A stretch of DNA of 64,000 nucleotides from NCBI GenBank assembly GCA_963576735.1, contig OY755174.1:5456001-5520000 (forward strand), given 5' to 3'. The DNA comes from Bedellia somnulentella. Lineage: Eukaryota > Arthropoda > Insecta > Lepidoptera > Bedelliidae. The notes under the pieces were generated by a model. It saw nothing but the letters and a program-made list of their open reading frames with translations. It did no database searches and was not told where the DNA came from. Below are positions 22,308 through 33,563 of this stretch, one piece after another (positions within the stretch are counted from its first letter, which is position 1; every line of letters starts with the position of its first letter). Both the position numbers and the translations under genes were made by a program.

Positions 22308-22870
22308 AAACCAACTCAGCAATACTGCGATGTTATGACGGGAGATGGATGGCACTATTTTGAGCCAATTACATGTATGATTGTTACTAAGCCAATACGC
22401 ACAAGGCTTATGAGATCCCAATTCTGAACCCCTAAACAAAATTTAGAGGTTACTTATTATTGATTCATAATCATAAGCAACCATATTTAATTGGTTTTAT
22501 TTGATACACTCTCAAAGGCACGTCCGTAACCTTATTTCTTATTATTAATGAAATTTCCTGAAACTCGATACCGTTTCCATCAGAGACTGTGTGATATACT
22601 TACTTATTTACTCGAGTTTCGAAGATAAAAGTCAAAAGTAGTTAGTAACTCGTATTGGGAATTGACATCTCATTAATTTCCTGAAATGTTTATTTACCGC
22701 TCCGATATTAACTAACTGATGCTGAAAGCGGACAAATTACGCTGGGACCAACAGGTTATTAAGGCTGTAAGTCAACATCATTTGTCATATTCAAAGTTAG
22801 CTTTTCAATTATTATTATTGGAAAACATGGTGCATGAAAGGTATCGTTTTTAATGGATTTTATAAATTTA
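22308..22870. other. No recognised feature
   Basis: AT-rich, non-coding. Confidence 0.45.
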
Positions 22871-22872
22871 GT

Positions 22873-23120
22873 TGCTGTGTAGTGTCGGCTTAGAATAGCA
22901 CGACCCCATTTCTTCCCGCCTAAGAGGAGAAGGTTGTTGGGGCTTTTTTAGTGATTTTTGAGCAATGCGGTTGGAGACCCATTACCAAAAAACATTTATT
23001 TTACAATCTTTTTTCCACTTAACTTTCAAAAGTGGCTGAAGAATTTTCTAATTCTGAAGCTCTGACTTTCCCTTTTAGGGATTTATAGCCTTGAGCATAG
23101 GCATGTATGTAAGTATAAGT
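22873..23120 (+). mobile_element. S2a retroposon, full length
   Basis: Head GCTGTGTAGTGTCGGCTTAG AATAGCAC, middle GCGGTTGGAGACCCATTACC, end GGGATTTATAGCC and the decayed tail GGCATGTATGTAAG. Confidence 0.9.
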
Positions 23121-23123
23121 TTA

Positions 23124-23337
23124 AGCTTCGTAGTGTTGACTTAGCACTACCACATTCCTTCTCACTTGTGATGAAGGACGCGACTAAGGGCATGAGGTTT
23201 TTTAAGTAGTTGACCCATTACCAACGATATCTTACTTTTAAGCATCTTTTTTTTGATTAAATTCTACAAGTGGCTGGGATGTTGTCAAATCTGAGGCTCT
23301 GGCTACCCCTTTTTGGGATTCAAAGCTGGAGTACGAT
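23124..23337 (+). mobile_element. S2b retroposon, diverged, in tandem with the previous copy
   Basis: CGTAGTGTTGACTTAGCACT ACC, GACGCGACTAAGGGCATGAG, TTGACCCATTACCAACGATA and CTCTGGCTACCCC in order. The same-strand head-to-tail arrangement suggests insertion into or next to the neighbour's tail. Confidence 0.8.
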
Positions 23338-23372
23338 ATTAATTCTCAACTCAACAATACACACAACAAATA

Positions 23373-24024
23373 TTAAAACAGCTATATCAAACAAATACCA
23401 AATTTCACAATCATATTTCTCAAATTCTTATTCACAGACGCTCCGCCCATAACGCAATAAGACCAACGTAGCCTCACTAAAAGACCAGCGCAAAATCCTC
23501 TGAAAATCAAAATGACAAAGAAATCAAGGAAATTTCAATCGGACGTAATCAATAGTCTGTGCATCTTCCGTTGCAGCACTTTTCCGTGCCGACCGAGTTG
23601 GGAACTAGTTTAAGAATAATGAGAACTCAAACTCAAACGTTCACGCCGAATATCGCCGAAGGGATTGGCAGATATACTAATACTTTTAAGCATCACGTTT
23701 TACATGGACAGTGTACTCGGCCTATCGCCGTTTCCCACGAATGACTGTTACATGACTAAGTACAACTTAGATTGCGGTTATTTTAAAACAGCTATATCAT
23801 AACAAAATACCAAATTTGACTATCAAATTCTTAGTCACAGACGCTTCGAACCTAACCCAATAAAATTGACTTAGCCAGACTAAAAGACCAGCGCGAATTC
23901 ACAGGAAATCAGAATGACAAAGAAATCAAGGAAAACTCAATCGGACGTAATCAATAGTCTGTGCATCTTCCGTTGCAGCACTTTTCCGTGCCGACCGAGT
24001 TGGGAACTAGTTCCGAGATAATGA
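23373..24024. repeat. Direct duplication (about 245-bp unit) split by an S1 SINE
   Basis: Unit 1 (23373-23623) and unit 2 (23783-24024) share TTAAAACAGCTATATCA at the start and the near-identical block AATCGGACGTAATCAATAGT ... GCCGACCGAGTTGGGAACTA G at the end. Similarity is highest in the last 100 bp. A minus-strand S1 fragment occupies the spacer. Confidence 0.88.
23638..23772 (-). mobile_element. S1 SINE fragment
   Basis: ACGTTCACGCCGAATATCGC CGAAGG, GGCAGATATACTAATACTT, then GGCCTATCGCCGTTT and CATGACTAAGTACAACTTA. It is the reverse of the S1 3' half with an internal deletion, and is 5'-truncated. Confidence 0.85.
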
Positions 24025-24287
24025 GTACCACTGCACACCACACACAGTGTCAACAGCTTCCTTCCGAAACTTTTAACGGTGTAAACTGAAGACTCAGGCG
24101 TTTCGAGATCTCAACCTAGTTTAAGACACGTCGAGTTTAAGACATCGGTCTTTTAACTGGAAATTAGTTCTGTTTATATTTGATAGATCATATTTGTATT
24201 TTTTAAGCTTTGTCTAAAAACAGCACAGTTCAGCATTTTATTGAATTAAGTGATACGTAGAGCTAAAGTGGATGATAAAACCAGTAG

Positions 24288-24470
24288 AAGACGACTACGA
24301 AGGACAAAATAAGATTAGCAAAAAAATGTTCTCAAAAAAGCAGGTGCCCATAGAAAGAAGAATAAAAGGGCATGTACGAAAAAGTTTAAGAGTTGTGCCA
24401 AAAGTGTACTAAATGGCGATAAAAAGCCTCTACTGACCCAAATGGGAACAAATGGCATGAGTGTAAGTTT
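24288..24470 (+). mobile_element. L3 LINE 3' end, diverged
   Basis: CGAAGGACAAAATAAGATTA, TTCTCAAAAAAGCAGGTGCC, AAGAATAAAAGGGCATGTAC and TGACCCAAATGGGAACAAAT GGCATGAGTGT follow the L3 order, with an in-frame decay of the RT C-terminus. Confidence 0.8.
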
Positions 24471-24534
24471 TGATCTATGTTTAATAAACTCTTCTTTTAA
24501 TCGTTTTTACGTGCTCCTCATCTATTACCAACTA

Positions 24535-24640
24535 ACAGCTTTCACATGTGGCTGAAGAGTTTCTAGCTCTAAAGCTCTGGCTACCTCTGTTAGGGATTTA
24601 TGGCCGTGAGTATATATATGCATGGATGTATTTATTACCC
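24535..24640 (+). mobile_element. S2b 3' fragment
   Basis: TTTCACATGTGGCTGAAGAG, TAGCTCTAAAGCTCTGGCTA and GGGATTTATGGCCGTGAGTA with a decayed tail. Confidence 0.82.
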
Positions 24641-24854
24641 CCTACCTCTTTACATAATATATATGCACATACATAACAAAGTCTCCTGAATGCCAAGGTC
24701 TGTTCTCCCCACATTCAACTCTGCCATTTCAAAAAGTTATCTATAAATAGTTCAAACGCGTCATCTTATTTACATTATACAAAACATATTGGCTCTATAA
24801 TATATTGTTCGCATCTTGACTTTCAATTCACTCTGTTTATCAAACAACCTCAAA

Positions 24855-25145
24855 CTCAACGGTTGACCCGCTAAGGGATGGCAGAGATACTAATACTTCT
24901 GGCCGTTAGTTGAAATTTTTATAACCTAATGTAGGGTACCCGAGTCTTGCTTGATTGCCTATTACTGCTTTGTACTATTACACTGTCTCATACAATTAAG
25001 TACAACTCAGCTATGTGAGTTTCCTCACGATGTCTTCCCCCACCGTTAAGGACTTGGGCAAATCAACCACACACATGACGCATTAAGAAAAGACCCATCA
25101 TTATAGGACCGACTTTAGATTTGTACCCACGTGTCCTTCATTTGA
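24855..25145 (-). mobile_element. S1 SINE, old copy reaching the tRNA-like head
   Basis: Reverse order of S1: GATGGCAGAGATACTAATACTT, then AAGTACAACTCAGCTATGTG AGTTTCCTCACGATGT, and finally a decayed head near 25120-25145 (GATTTGTACCCACG). Diverged throughout. Confidence 0.75.
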
Positions 25146-25332
25146 TGCACTGGTCTTTCATTTGAACCATCGAATGTAGTATAAACTGCATCAATAGGAT
25201 GACAAAAACAACGTCATGCGCTTATTGAAACATTGTATAAAACTTACTACATGTGAAGGTAATGTCAGTTGAGGTCTACCATGAGAGAATCCACTAAGTT
25301 TGTAGTTTCTTTCTTTTTTTCATGAAACTACA

Positions 25333-25576
25333 ACATACATACATACATATACTTACGGCTATAAATCCATAAAAGGGGTAGCCAGAGCTAAGGAATTTAA
25401 AATTCCTCAGCCACTTTTGGAAAGTTGAGTGGGGAAATGATGGTAAAATAAAGGTTGTTGGTGAAGGGTCTCCAACCGCATCGCCCAAAAATCCCTTAAA
25501 AGCCCCAATACTGTTAGTCGCCTCTTACGTACACCCACCGGAAGAAATGGGGTAGTGCTATTCTAAGCCGACACTA
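25333..25576 (-). mobile_element. S2a retroposon, full length
   Basis: Left tail CATACATACATACATATACT, body in reverse, head TTCTAAGCCGACACTACACA at the right. All blocks present, low divergence. Confidence 0.92.
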
Positions 25577-25915
25577 CACAACAAACTTCAACGTATACAG
25601 AAAACCTTATTTACACAATACACAACCCATACGATACGGGTAATGATAACACATAATTTCAAATGAACAGCGAGCGTGCTGGTATGCGAATATAACAATT
25701 ATACGGCAAATATTGCATTCATAGATAATATTTTTTTATATAGATAACTGAATTTGAAGACGTAAAGTATAATTTTTAAATGGTACTTTTTATTATTCAT
25801 CAAAAAAATAACGTAAAAATTAGTATTAAAATGTTAAATGTGTAGTTTCAAAAAGGCTTCAATTTATCACAAAGGGGATTATGTTATCTGAACTATCTTC
25901 TAATATTAAGTAACT
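25577..25915. other. No recognised feature
   Basis: AT-rich, non-coding. Confidence 0.45.
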
Positions 25916-25917
25916 GA

Positions 25918-26035
25918 GGAGTAGTACTATTCTAATCCGACACTACATAACGTAATTATCGTAAATTGTGTACATATATATACTTACGCCATTAGTTCCC
26001 CTTAGGGTAAGCAGAGGCTATTGATCGCAAGATAA
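25918..26035 (-). mobile_element. S2 head fragment next to a short L3 3' end
   Basis: GTAGTACTATTCTAATCCGA CACTACA (25920-25947) is the S2 head in reverse. ATACTTACGCCATTAGTTCC CCTTAGGGTAAGCAGAGGCT ATTGATCGC (25979-26027) is the L3 3' end in reverse. Both lie on the minus strand. Confidence 0.78.
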
Positions 26036-27115
26036 AGTAATATCTACTCCCTCCTTTGTCTTAACCTGGTCGCAGGCCATCGTTTGCCATAGTATTTATT
26101 TCTATAATATTGTATTCGACACCATATTCAACCTCACAAGATTAATAGCTGATCTCTTACGACAACATAAACTTGCCAGTCTCAATTAGTCATTTCGACG
26201 CTAACACGAGCCATAGATAAAACAGAGCTTTTAATACTCTCGAAGATTTACTGCCCTGGAATTTAATCATCCTTAATCCGCCAGATAGAAGTGTTAATTC
26301 TTACAGCCAGTGTTATTGTAGACTGTATCTTGTTTGCTGTTATCAAGCGAATACGTGATTATATATAACCATATATACTGGCTGAGGATGTTCACGCATG
26401 CGCAGATGAGGCGCCGTAAAGTCGCTTCTTGTCATCTTTAGTCAATAATGAAACCAAACAATCACTCGAGCGCTCATCGCTCAATCGAAGTCTTTGTTGA
26501 TTGAATGATTGCTTTTATATTATGTGATAGGGTTTCGGAAAAATGCATTGTATTTATTTTTTTATGATTCGACTAACATATTTATATTAATTGAATGTAA
26601 GCATATAGTAAGTTAACAAAATACAAATGTAAGCATTGTTGTTGCATACATACCTATCTCATTATATTTTTTCTGTTAAATGACATAAGTCGGTACATGA
26701 CGTAATAATACTCGAGCACATTATCAAAAAACGTATCCGAAAAAAGGTCAAATTTAAATAAAACTAAGTACAAAGCAGACTCGAGAAAAGCCCAAAGAAA
26801 AAGAACGAAGACCGACCTTAATACTATGCAAAGGTCCTCGTTTTTAAGTCTGCGAGCTTAAAACTTTGTGTTCAAGTCTTAATCCAACAACTTATTTTGT
26901 GTTACAAAATCTTCCAACGCACTAACAATTTCAACTCGAGTTATTGTAAGACTTTCAGAGAAAATTCTTAAGATAATCCGCTATTTATTATTCTGCCCTA
27001 CGCTTCATGTCTTCAAGTTTCTGGGTATTAAATGAAAATGTTGAAAATATAATACAACTTCACGACTTATTTTGACAAAAAATATAGCATGTAATAGTCT
27101 AATTTTAATAGGCAA
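26036..27115. other. No recognised feature
   Basis: About 1.1 kb without ORF or family match. Confidence 0.45.
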
Positions 27116-27118
27116 CTG

Positions 27119-27366
27119 GTGATAGTTCAGTAGTTAGACATGTAGAGGGGCGTGGGTTCAAATCCCAAGTTGTGGCCACACCAATTTGTCAATTCTAAAG
27201 TTTTATGTGTGGTTATTTCATCATTGTTGTTAACGTTGAGGTAAACCATTGTGAAGAAACCCACATGGCTTAGTTGTACTAAGTCATGTGACAGTGTATT
27301 CATACAAAACGGCGATAGGCCTGCCCTTATCTCTGAACAGCAGGTGACAATAACCTCTAGTGATGT
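27119..27366 (+). mobile_element. S1 tRNA-headed SINE, older copy with head
   Basis: A-box-like TAGTTCAGTAGT and a good B box GGGTTCAAATCCC (27156-27168) mark the tRNA-like head. The core TGAAGAAACCCACATGGCTT and GGCGATAGGCCTGCCC follow. The 3' third is lost. Confidence 0.88.
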
Positions 27367-28202
27367 TCAGTAAGCCATGTTTGTAGAATTACGAGTAATA
27401 ATAAATACTTTCCCAAAAGAGTGGTAAAGGTTTCGATTTAAAAAAAAACTCTCTCACCTTTGGAAGCACAGAAATAACTTAATTCGGAAAAGAAACCCCT
27501 GAAAAGGCGCCATTTATTTTACAGGCCTCGCCACATTTAGGGACATACCCTATAAGACATCAATCTAATACTTATCAAAACTTCAATATCAAGATTTGTA
27601 TGTAATGTATGCTTTGCTCAGAGAGAGCATGCAAACTGCAACAACAGCTGGTATTATTTTATTTTTATTAGTATAGGAAAGAAGCCCTTAAACTAAGGAA
27701 CAGGTCAGCTACACCTATATTTAGTTTAAAAAAAGTAATTCTAAATCAAAACAAATCTGACACTACATCACTTTAACGATATAAATCCCGTTTAAAACTC
27801 TAAAGTAAACTCTTCAAATAATCTACCGACATTCCATTATAAAGAAGTAAATGTATTTTATAACTTACCCCATTCAGTTTTAAGTATCTATAACTAAGTT
27901 ATATAGCATCGCCACAAGATAGCGGTCAACGATTCAAGTCAGAAGGCAAACAAACTTTGACTATTAAGTTGACCATTACTCCGAGTTGGGAACATCTGTA
28001 ATATCCTTTCGTATTGATAACAATTTTATAGCTTGATAAAGTACAATACACAATGGCAACTTTTAATTATTCAATGTAGTAGAGAGCTCTTTGAAGACTT
28101 ATTTAAGAACAAGAACTTAATTAAAATTAGCTGCCTATGATTATAATATTTGATGGATTGAAGACTATAATGTTTAGACAATTCAATTTATATAACTCAA
28201 GC
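27367..28202. other. No recognised feature
   Basis: AT-rich, no coding or repeat signal. Confidence 0.45.
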
Positions 28203-28438
28203 CTCAAGCGTTCACGCCGTATATCCCCGAAGGGGTTGGCAGAGGTACTAATACTTCTTAACATCACGTGACATAATCACCTGGTTTTCAGAGTACACAG
28301 CCTCTCGCGATAGGGGGCAGGCCTATCGCCGCCGTTTGTTACGAATACACTGTCACATGACAAAGTACAATATAGCCATGCAGGTTTCCTCAAGATTTTT
28401 TCTCTCACCGATAACAACCATGAACGTATTAAACAAGA
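28203..28438 (-). mobile_element. S1 SINE, 5'-truncated
   Basis: GCGTTCACGCCGTATATCCC CGAAGGGG at left (3' end), then the body in reverse to CTCTCACCGATAACAACC. It is followed within 10 bp by a minus-strand S2. Confidence 0.9.
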
Positions 28439-28447
28439 GTTATAAAA

Positions 28448-28697
28448 AAATACATACATACATATACTCACGGCTATAAATCCCTAGAAGGGGTGGCCAG
28501 AGCTGAGAAATTAGAAACACCTCGGCCACTTTTGGAAAGTTAAGTGGGGATAAGGTGGTAAAATAAAGGTTGTTGGTGATGGGTCTCCAACCGCATCGCC
28601 CAAAAATCCCATTAAAAGCCCAATACCGTTAGTCGTCTCTTACGTTCACCCACCGGAAGATGTGGGGTAGTGCTATTCTAAGCCGACACTACACAGC
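28448..28697 (-). mobile_element. S2a retroposon, full length
   Basis: Tail CATACATACATATACTCACG at left, body in reverse, head GCCGACACTACACAGC at right. Low divergence. Confidence 0.92.
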
Positions 28698-29101
28698 TGA
28701 AAAAAAAACCCACGTTAAAATATCAAAATGAACGACGCGACGTGTAATAGAAGACTTTTATGCGTCATTTTTATTACCGTCCATTTATTACGTATAGCGC
28801 TGACTAAGAATAAAAAACATCATTCCTCCATTGTGTATCGCGGTGGGTGATCTAGAGATCAGAAAGATTCTTAGTCCAATCACAAGCTTCCAACCAATAA
28901 CCAGTATTTTATATCAAATTAATCATTATAAGCCTCTTCTCACTTCCAGAACTCACCAGAAATGAATTGGGTAAAATACCCAACAAACTTTTCTGATTAT
29001 ATTAGATTTGCCTTGTTGTCTACAATTCCATTGTAGTTTACCTTTCTAATGCACTCATACATATTCTCGACTATCATTTTGTACTGGTTATGTACACTTA
29101 C
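28698..29101 (-). other. Host-gene intron downstream of the LDLa exon
   Basis: Intronic by inference: it starts with the GTAAGT donor at 29101 on the minus strand. No other feature seen. Confidence 0.5.
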
Positions 29102-29224
29102 CTTTTTTGCATTCCTCTATGTCTTCATCGGAGTTGTCGCCACAATCGTTCTCTCCCTCACACACCCAGGCCAACGGTATACACTTCCCGTTCGCACATT
29201 GAAACTGCCTCACGGAGCACACAT
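29102..29224 (-). CDS. LDL-receptor class A repeat exon of an LDLR-family receptor
   Basis: One complete LDLa module, a calcium-binding ligand-binding repeat of lipoprotein receptors, on a 123-nt exon. Translation from the minus strand (first codon completed by the upstream exon) gives [20 protein letters not shown] then [20 protein letters not shown]. All six cysteines are present (C-x7-C-x3-C-x6-C-x5-C-x10-C), with FQC, GKCIP, W.C and the acidic calcium motif NDCGDNSDE. The acceptor is TTCTTTTTCAG at 29225 onward and the donor is AAAAAAG|GTAAGT at 29102/29101. Phase 1-1 is the usual LDLa exon phase. A signal-peptide exon 26.9 kb upstream ends in phase 1 and joins in frame (GGG A + AT GTG TGC). 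Lipophorin receptor, VLDLR or LRP-type are all possible; one repeat cannot decide. The next exon is not in view. Confidence 0.93.
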
Positions 29225-29330
29225 CTGAAAAAGAACACGTTACATAAGCAAATAATATTAAACAACATTTTATATACTTTATTACTAAAACAAATATGAA
29301 ATATGAGATATAGACGATTTGATATAGTGG

Positions 29331-29558
29331 CTGTGTAGTGCCGGTTTAGTATGTCAGTACGCCTTTCTACCCACGGATGTCGTAAGAGGCTACTAAGGGT
29401 ATGGAGCTTTTTTAAGTAGTTTTTCGACCCATCACCACAATACTTTATTTCTACCATTTTCTCCCTTATCAACTTTTAAATGTGGCGGAGGAGTTTCTAG
29501 CTCTAAAGCTCAGGCTACCCCTTTTGGGATTTATGGCCGTGAGTATATGTATGTTTGA
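29331..29558 (+). mobile_element. S2b retroposon, full length
   Basis: Head GCTGTGTAGTGCCGGTTTAG, CTACCCACGGATGTCGTAAG, ACTTTATTTCTACCATTTTC TCCC, then GGGATTTATGGCCGTGAGTA TATGTATG. It sits 107 bp inside the intron from the LDLa acceptor. Confidence 0.9.
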
Positions 29559-30285
29559 TTTGTTCTATGTCTGGAAAATGTGAAATGTTCTCTTTTTGGA
29601 TATAATATCCGTGAATATAGGCAGGAACTCTATGTATTTGCATAGGGCAATGCTGAAAAATAGAGTGCTTTACTGTAATAAATGGTCACAATCAAAAATA
29701 AGCACAATTTACAACAGTACTACAACTTGTACACGGTACAGCAAAATACTTCAATACAATAAAATGAATCTCTCACGTTTCGTGTTTCATTCCTTGATTT
29801 ACGAACACCATATTTTAGAGAGGAACAGTCGAGTCACAGGTTCCTCGTTCGAAACAAACGTGCTGCTATCACGGTGATTTAGTTGCAACTTACAAACTTC
29901 AGCGAAGAAACTAAAGTCTTAATCAAGATTCAAGACCATGTTCCTGGCATTTTGGAACAAACCATTTTAAATCATGACTTACTAGGTCGGACGGTATAAG
30001 CGCTAATATTACTTGGATATGAAAATGAAAACACCTTGAGGAAAGCTTATTTCCAACAAAAAATATTTAATAAACGAATGATGTGAATGAACGTAAGATG
30101 AATGAATGAGGTACTATTATACTATATATACTGCAACACATATATTATGTGACTTGGAGTTGCAGGGTTTTGTAAATGATCGGTAAGGGATGTATATAAC
30201 CATTTTTATTCCGCTTTGGCAGCCAAATCAAATTGAAGGATCTTTAAGGGCTGGATACATTCCACAAAGTGGTACATATTTGGAC
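29559..30285. other. No recognised feature
   Basis: AT-rich. A 93-codon frame at 29596 has no recognisable domain. Confidence 0.45.
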
Positions 30286-30287
30286 TT

Positions 30288-30578
30288 ATAAAGGCGGCGA
30301 TGGGCTCGGCCCCTTTACGTGAGAAAACTGTCCAAGCAAAACGTGGCTACTCTGAACACAAAGTGTCAATATCACGTGATGATCAGAAGGGCAAGCACGA
30401 GCGCTATTTTATCGACACGATACCGGTTAGAATGAGATGGCAGTACACGATACTAAGTAAGTGCGTAAGAGATGGCTGCTTTATCCCACGCGATAACTAG
30501 TTTAAACACCACTCGTACTAGCCGGGCAGAAGTATTAGTACCTTTGCCCTTCGGGGATATACAGTAAATGTTTGAGTT
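30288..30578 (+). mobile_element. S1 SINE, 5'-truncated, carrying a nested MITE
   Basis: AAGGCGGCGATGGGCTCGGC, ACTGTCCAAGCAAAACGTGG and TATCACGTGATGATCAGAA form the left part. After a 138-bp foreign segment, S1 resumes with AGAAGTATTAGTACCTTTGC CCTTCGGGGATATA. This is the S1 subtype with TCACGTGAT...CAGAAGTATTAG. Confidence 0.88.
30389..30526. mobile_element. 138-bp MITE (GGGCAAG family) inside S1
   Basis: Starts GGGCAAGCACGAGCGCTATT and ends ACTCGTACTAGCCGGG. The termini GGCAAGCACGAGCG and the reverse of CGCTCGTACTAGCC form about 14-bp inverted repeats with two or three mismatches. CAGAA at 30384-30388 and 30527-30531 is a candidate 5-bp target duplication. Near-identical copy at 53665, older copy at 62310. 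Confidence 0.78.
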
Positions 30579-31171
30579 TGAGATATTTGTACTCATTACA
30601 ACCCAGTTCTCGATAACTAGCCTATGCGTTGCAACATCAATATCGATTCTAATTTTCAAACCGAACTGTAAACTAAAAGAGTTAGTTTTTTATTCATAAT
30701 AAATTCATATGATAGGAGGTTGATTTCATTAAGCTGGTTAAAGGACTCTCATGTTACGGTGGATGGACATGTAGTGCTTCGTGTAGTGATGCAGGTTTGA
30801 CATCCAATTTACTCATTGAAACCGAATCACTCTATCACAAAACCCTTTTTTAAAGCTTTTATACGGAAAAATCAGTTGTATGAAATAATTTAAAAACAAA
30901 ATAATTTTAAAATAAATAGAGTAATGTTTTGAATATATTGCATATTTACAAGTTGAAATGTTTGTCATTATGTCCAAGTATTGACTTGTCAGCTATACTG
31001 AGCTTTTAAAAAAGGTAGATACAATGTATTGAAATACTTTATATTGGGAATTATGGAATTATTATGATGGTCTAGGCACTTGCGAGCATGATGCGAGTAC
31101 AGCATTTTTTATAAGGAATTTTTTGAAGTAGATAGAATATAAGGGCGTTTACAAAAAGTTTCCTCACAGCC
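30579..31171. other. No recognised feature
   Basis: AT-rich, non-coding. Confidence 0.4.
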
Positions 31172-31318
31172 CATAAAGGTCCCCACCAAGGGGCTCGAGC
31201 CTACCCTATATAGGGCGATTTGGCCTTAGTCCATCACGCTGGCCAATTGCGGGTTGGAAGACTAACGACTACTACCGTAATAGTAGCCAGGACCGACGGC
31301 TTAACGTGCCCTCTAAAA
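31172..31318. repeat. Retroelement-derived segment with CACGCTGGCC...GCGGGTTGG
   Basis: AGTCCATCACGCTGGCCAAT TGCGGGTTGG is a string I associate with many lepidopteran retroelement copies. No ends can be defined. Confidence 0.5.
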
Positions 31319-31324
31319 CACGGA

Positions 31325-31396
31325 CAAAAAGATTGATAAATGTAAATGAATCCTTAGCAGATGCCAAAATCTTTCAAAGTGACGATCGATAGTCGA
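31325..31396 (+). mobile_element. L3 fragment, decayed
   Basis: AAAAAGATTGATAAATGTAA ATGAATCC and AAAGTGACGATCGATAGTC match the L3 C-terminal region. It lacks the 3' tail. Confidence 0.7.
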
Positions 31397-31413
31397 GTAA
31401 TTTTATTAACAAC

Positions 31414-31470
31414 TAGCTGTGCCCGCGACTTTGTTCGCGTGATTGTCGAGAACAAAAAAACGTCGTTTAG
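31414..31470 (-). mobile_element. Helitron-type 3' terminus, minus strand
   Basis: ACTAGCTGTGCCCGCGACTT TGTTCGCGTG is the reverse of a Helitron-like 3' end (hairpin GCGGGC... then CTAGT). The other end could not be located, so the extent is unknown. Confidence 0.5.
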
Positions 31471-32222
31471 TTAAGAGTATATCACCTTTTTGAAATAAAA
31501 TAAAGAACCAATGAAATCTAATGCGCACACTTATTGTGATGTAGGAACTATTGAGTATTTTATAATGATATTTAATTAATTACAGTAGCCATTATCCAGT
31601 TGAAATAATAAAAGGTCGTAACTGTGTGTATCTCATTTGAATTAGTGTTTATTTAGATACAGTTACAGGGTTAGCCGAAGATTAAGGATCGCTACCTTGT
31701 ACGATCCTAGCAGATCTGCATAATGCATCAATATATTTATAAAGCCCTTTTGTTTTTAACACTTCGGAATTTTGCACATAGATCATATATCAATCCCGCC
31801 CGATTTCGGCCACAGTAAGTTCTGGTATCCGGCTATTAAGAGTGTGTTCATGTGCTCTCATGTGACTGACATAGCCAATCTTTCCGACAAATGTTCTATG
31901 ACGTATGTTGAAAAATCAGTACCCCTCCAATATATAGGTAGTTATTATTGATGGCCGCAGGTGGTCGGGCCTTGAGCTCATCACTCTTTGCTTCGAGCTC
32001 ATCACGTCTTTTCCTTCCGAAAAGAAATATTAACCGGTTGACAGGAAGGGGGTGAAAACTAAATTACTAAATTTCACTCAAGAAAGAATAAAACAAACGG
32101 GGTAAGCTAAATAAAACCGCTCAAAAAAGGTACTTTACTATTATTAGGGTTTACGGTTGTTGGTTGTACTATGATAATACATTGAATTAAATCGATTTAT
32201 CAGTGGCATAATATGCACTGTA
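31471..32222. other. No defined feature (possibly Helitron interior)
   Basis: If the Helitron terminus at 31414 is real, its body extends rightward here, but I see no matching TC start. Confidence 0.35.
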
Positions 32223-32223
32223 G

Positions 32224-32475
32224 TAGCTGTGTAGTGTCGGCTTAGAATAGCACTACCCCATTTCTTCCGGTGGATGTACGTAAGAGGCGACTAACGGTAT
32301 TGGGGGTTTTTAAGGGATTTTTGGGCGATGCGGTTGGAGACCCATTACCAACAACCTTTATTTTACCATCTTTTCCCCACTCAATTTTCCAAAAGTGGCT
32401 GAGGAATTTCTAATTCCTTAGCTCAGGCTACCCCTTCTAGGGATTTATAGTCGTGAGTATATGTATGTATGTATA
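32224..32475 (+). mobile_element. S2a retroposon, full length
   Basis: The cleanest full S2a on the plus strand. Head AGCTGTGTAGTGTCGGCTTA G at 32224, GGTTGGAGACCCATTACC (B-box-like) mid-body, CTCAGGCTACCCCTTCTAGG GATTTATAGTCGTGAGTATA TG and a (TATG)n tail. The Helitron begins one base after its tail. Confidence 0.95.
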
Positions 32476-32476
32476 A

Positions 32477-32595
32477 TCTATACTTATAATAAATCTGTAG
32501 AGAGGTCAATTCTGTACATGAAATATATTTTCAAAATAACTATCAGGTGATGATTAGGGATCGATACTGATGCCAAAAATGCAATCAGTAAAATT

Positions 32596-32661
<66 letters not shown>

Positions 32662-33459
32662 GGTTTGTATGTTCCTTATGGAAACAAAAACTACTCGACG
32701 GATTTCAACGAAACTTGGTACAATTATTCTTCATACTCCTGCGCAGGTTTTTGTATACTTTCCAGCAGAGAAGTAAAGGGGAATTTTGGGAAATTTGGGG
32801 AAAACGGGAGAAGTTACTCAATTTTTTAAGCTTCCGTCGCGTGTGCAGCCTTAATGGTTAAACTTACATAGAAATCATGTGTGGCGGAAATATTCTTCAT
32901 AAAATTATCTAAAAAAAAATCCTCAACAGTTTATGTCTATCTTTTACGGTTGACTCACAATAACACGTGTAATTCCTGATAGCTTAGCAGTTCGGAACAT
33001 CCTGATTATATTTGTTTACTCTTACGTTTGTAAACCTCTCACTCATCCCTAATTTAAAAAAGATAACATTATTACCTATTCAATAAAAAAAGAATCATAG
33101 AAATCGGTAGACAAACACCGAAATTATACATAAAATAAGCCATCGCGCCCGTGATCGAAACCAAATCTTTACTAATTTACATATAACATACTAGATGGCG
33201 CCAGTAGTGATTTATTTTTTAGATTGTTATAAATATTTCATGGCGTTTTATTCCAAAATTTGCTATTAAACGGAAATACTGAACCGTTCATTAAAGCGCA
33301 TTCAAAATCACCAAACTAAACTGTTAAGGGAGTGCTATAAATTTAATAAATTGAAAACATTACGCTGAATTTCACAATGCTTGAGCAGTGACTGAAGAAA
33401 GAAACCTCAGATATTAAAAAAAACAACGCTACCCGTGCGAAGCTGGGACGATCCACTAG
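32477..33459 (+). mobile_element. Non-autonomous Helitron, copy 1 (983 bp)
   Basis: Bounded by A|TC (TCTATACTTATAATAAATCT) at 32477 and CTAG|T at 33459. The 3' end shows a short hairpin-prone GC segment ACCCGTGCGAAGCTGGGACG about 10 bp from CTAG. Insertion between A and T without duplication and the TC/CTRR termini are Helitron hallmarks. It holds a (CTGT)n run at 32599-32663. No Rep/helicase frame is present, so it depends on a partner. Confidence 0.85.
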
Positions 33460-33563
33460 TATGCAAATATAACTAAATTAAGGTTAGTCACTAAGGTCAC
33501 TACATCATTTTAGTGTTAAAAAAAGTAGAACTTAAAAGATGTCTTATGTTTCTGGTGTTTAAT

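Noticed and set aside
32599..32663. CRISPR-like regular repeat
   Set aside because: Simple (CTGT)n microsatellite; the organism is eukaryotic and there are no spacers.
32570..32776. ORF with repeated SVCL residues
   Set aside because: Produced by the (CTGT)n microsatellite within the Helitron.
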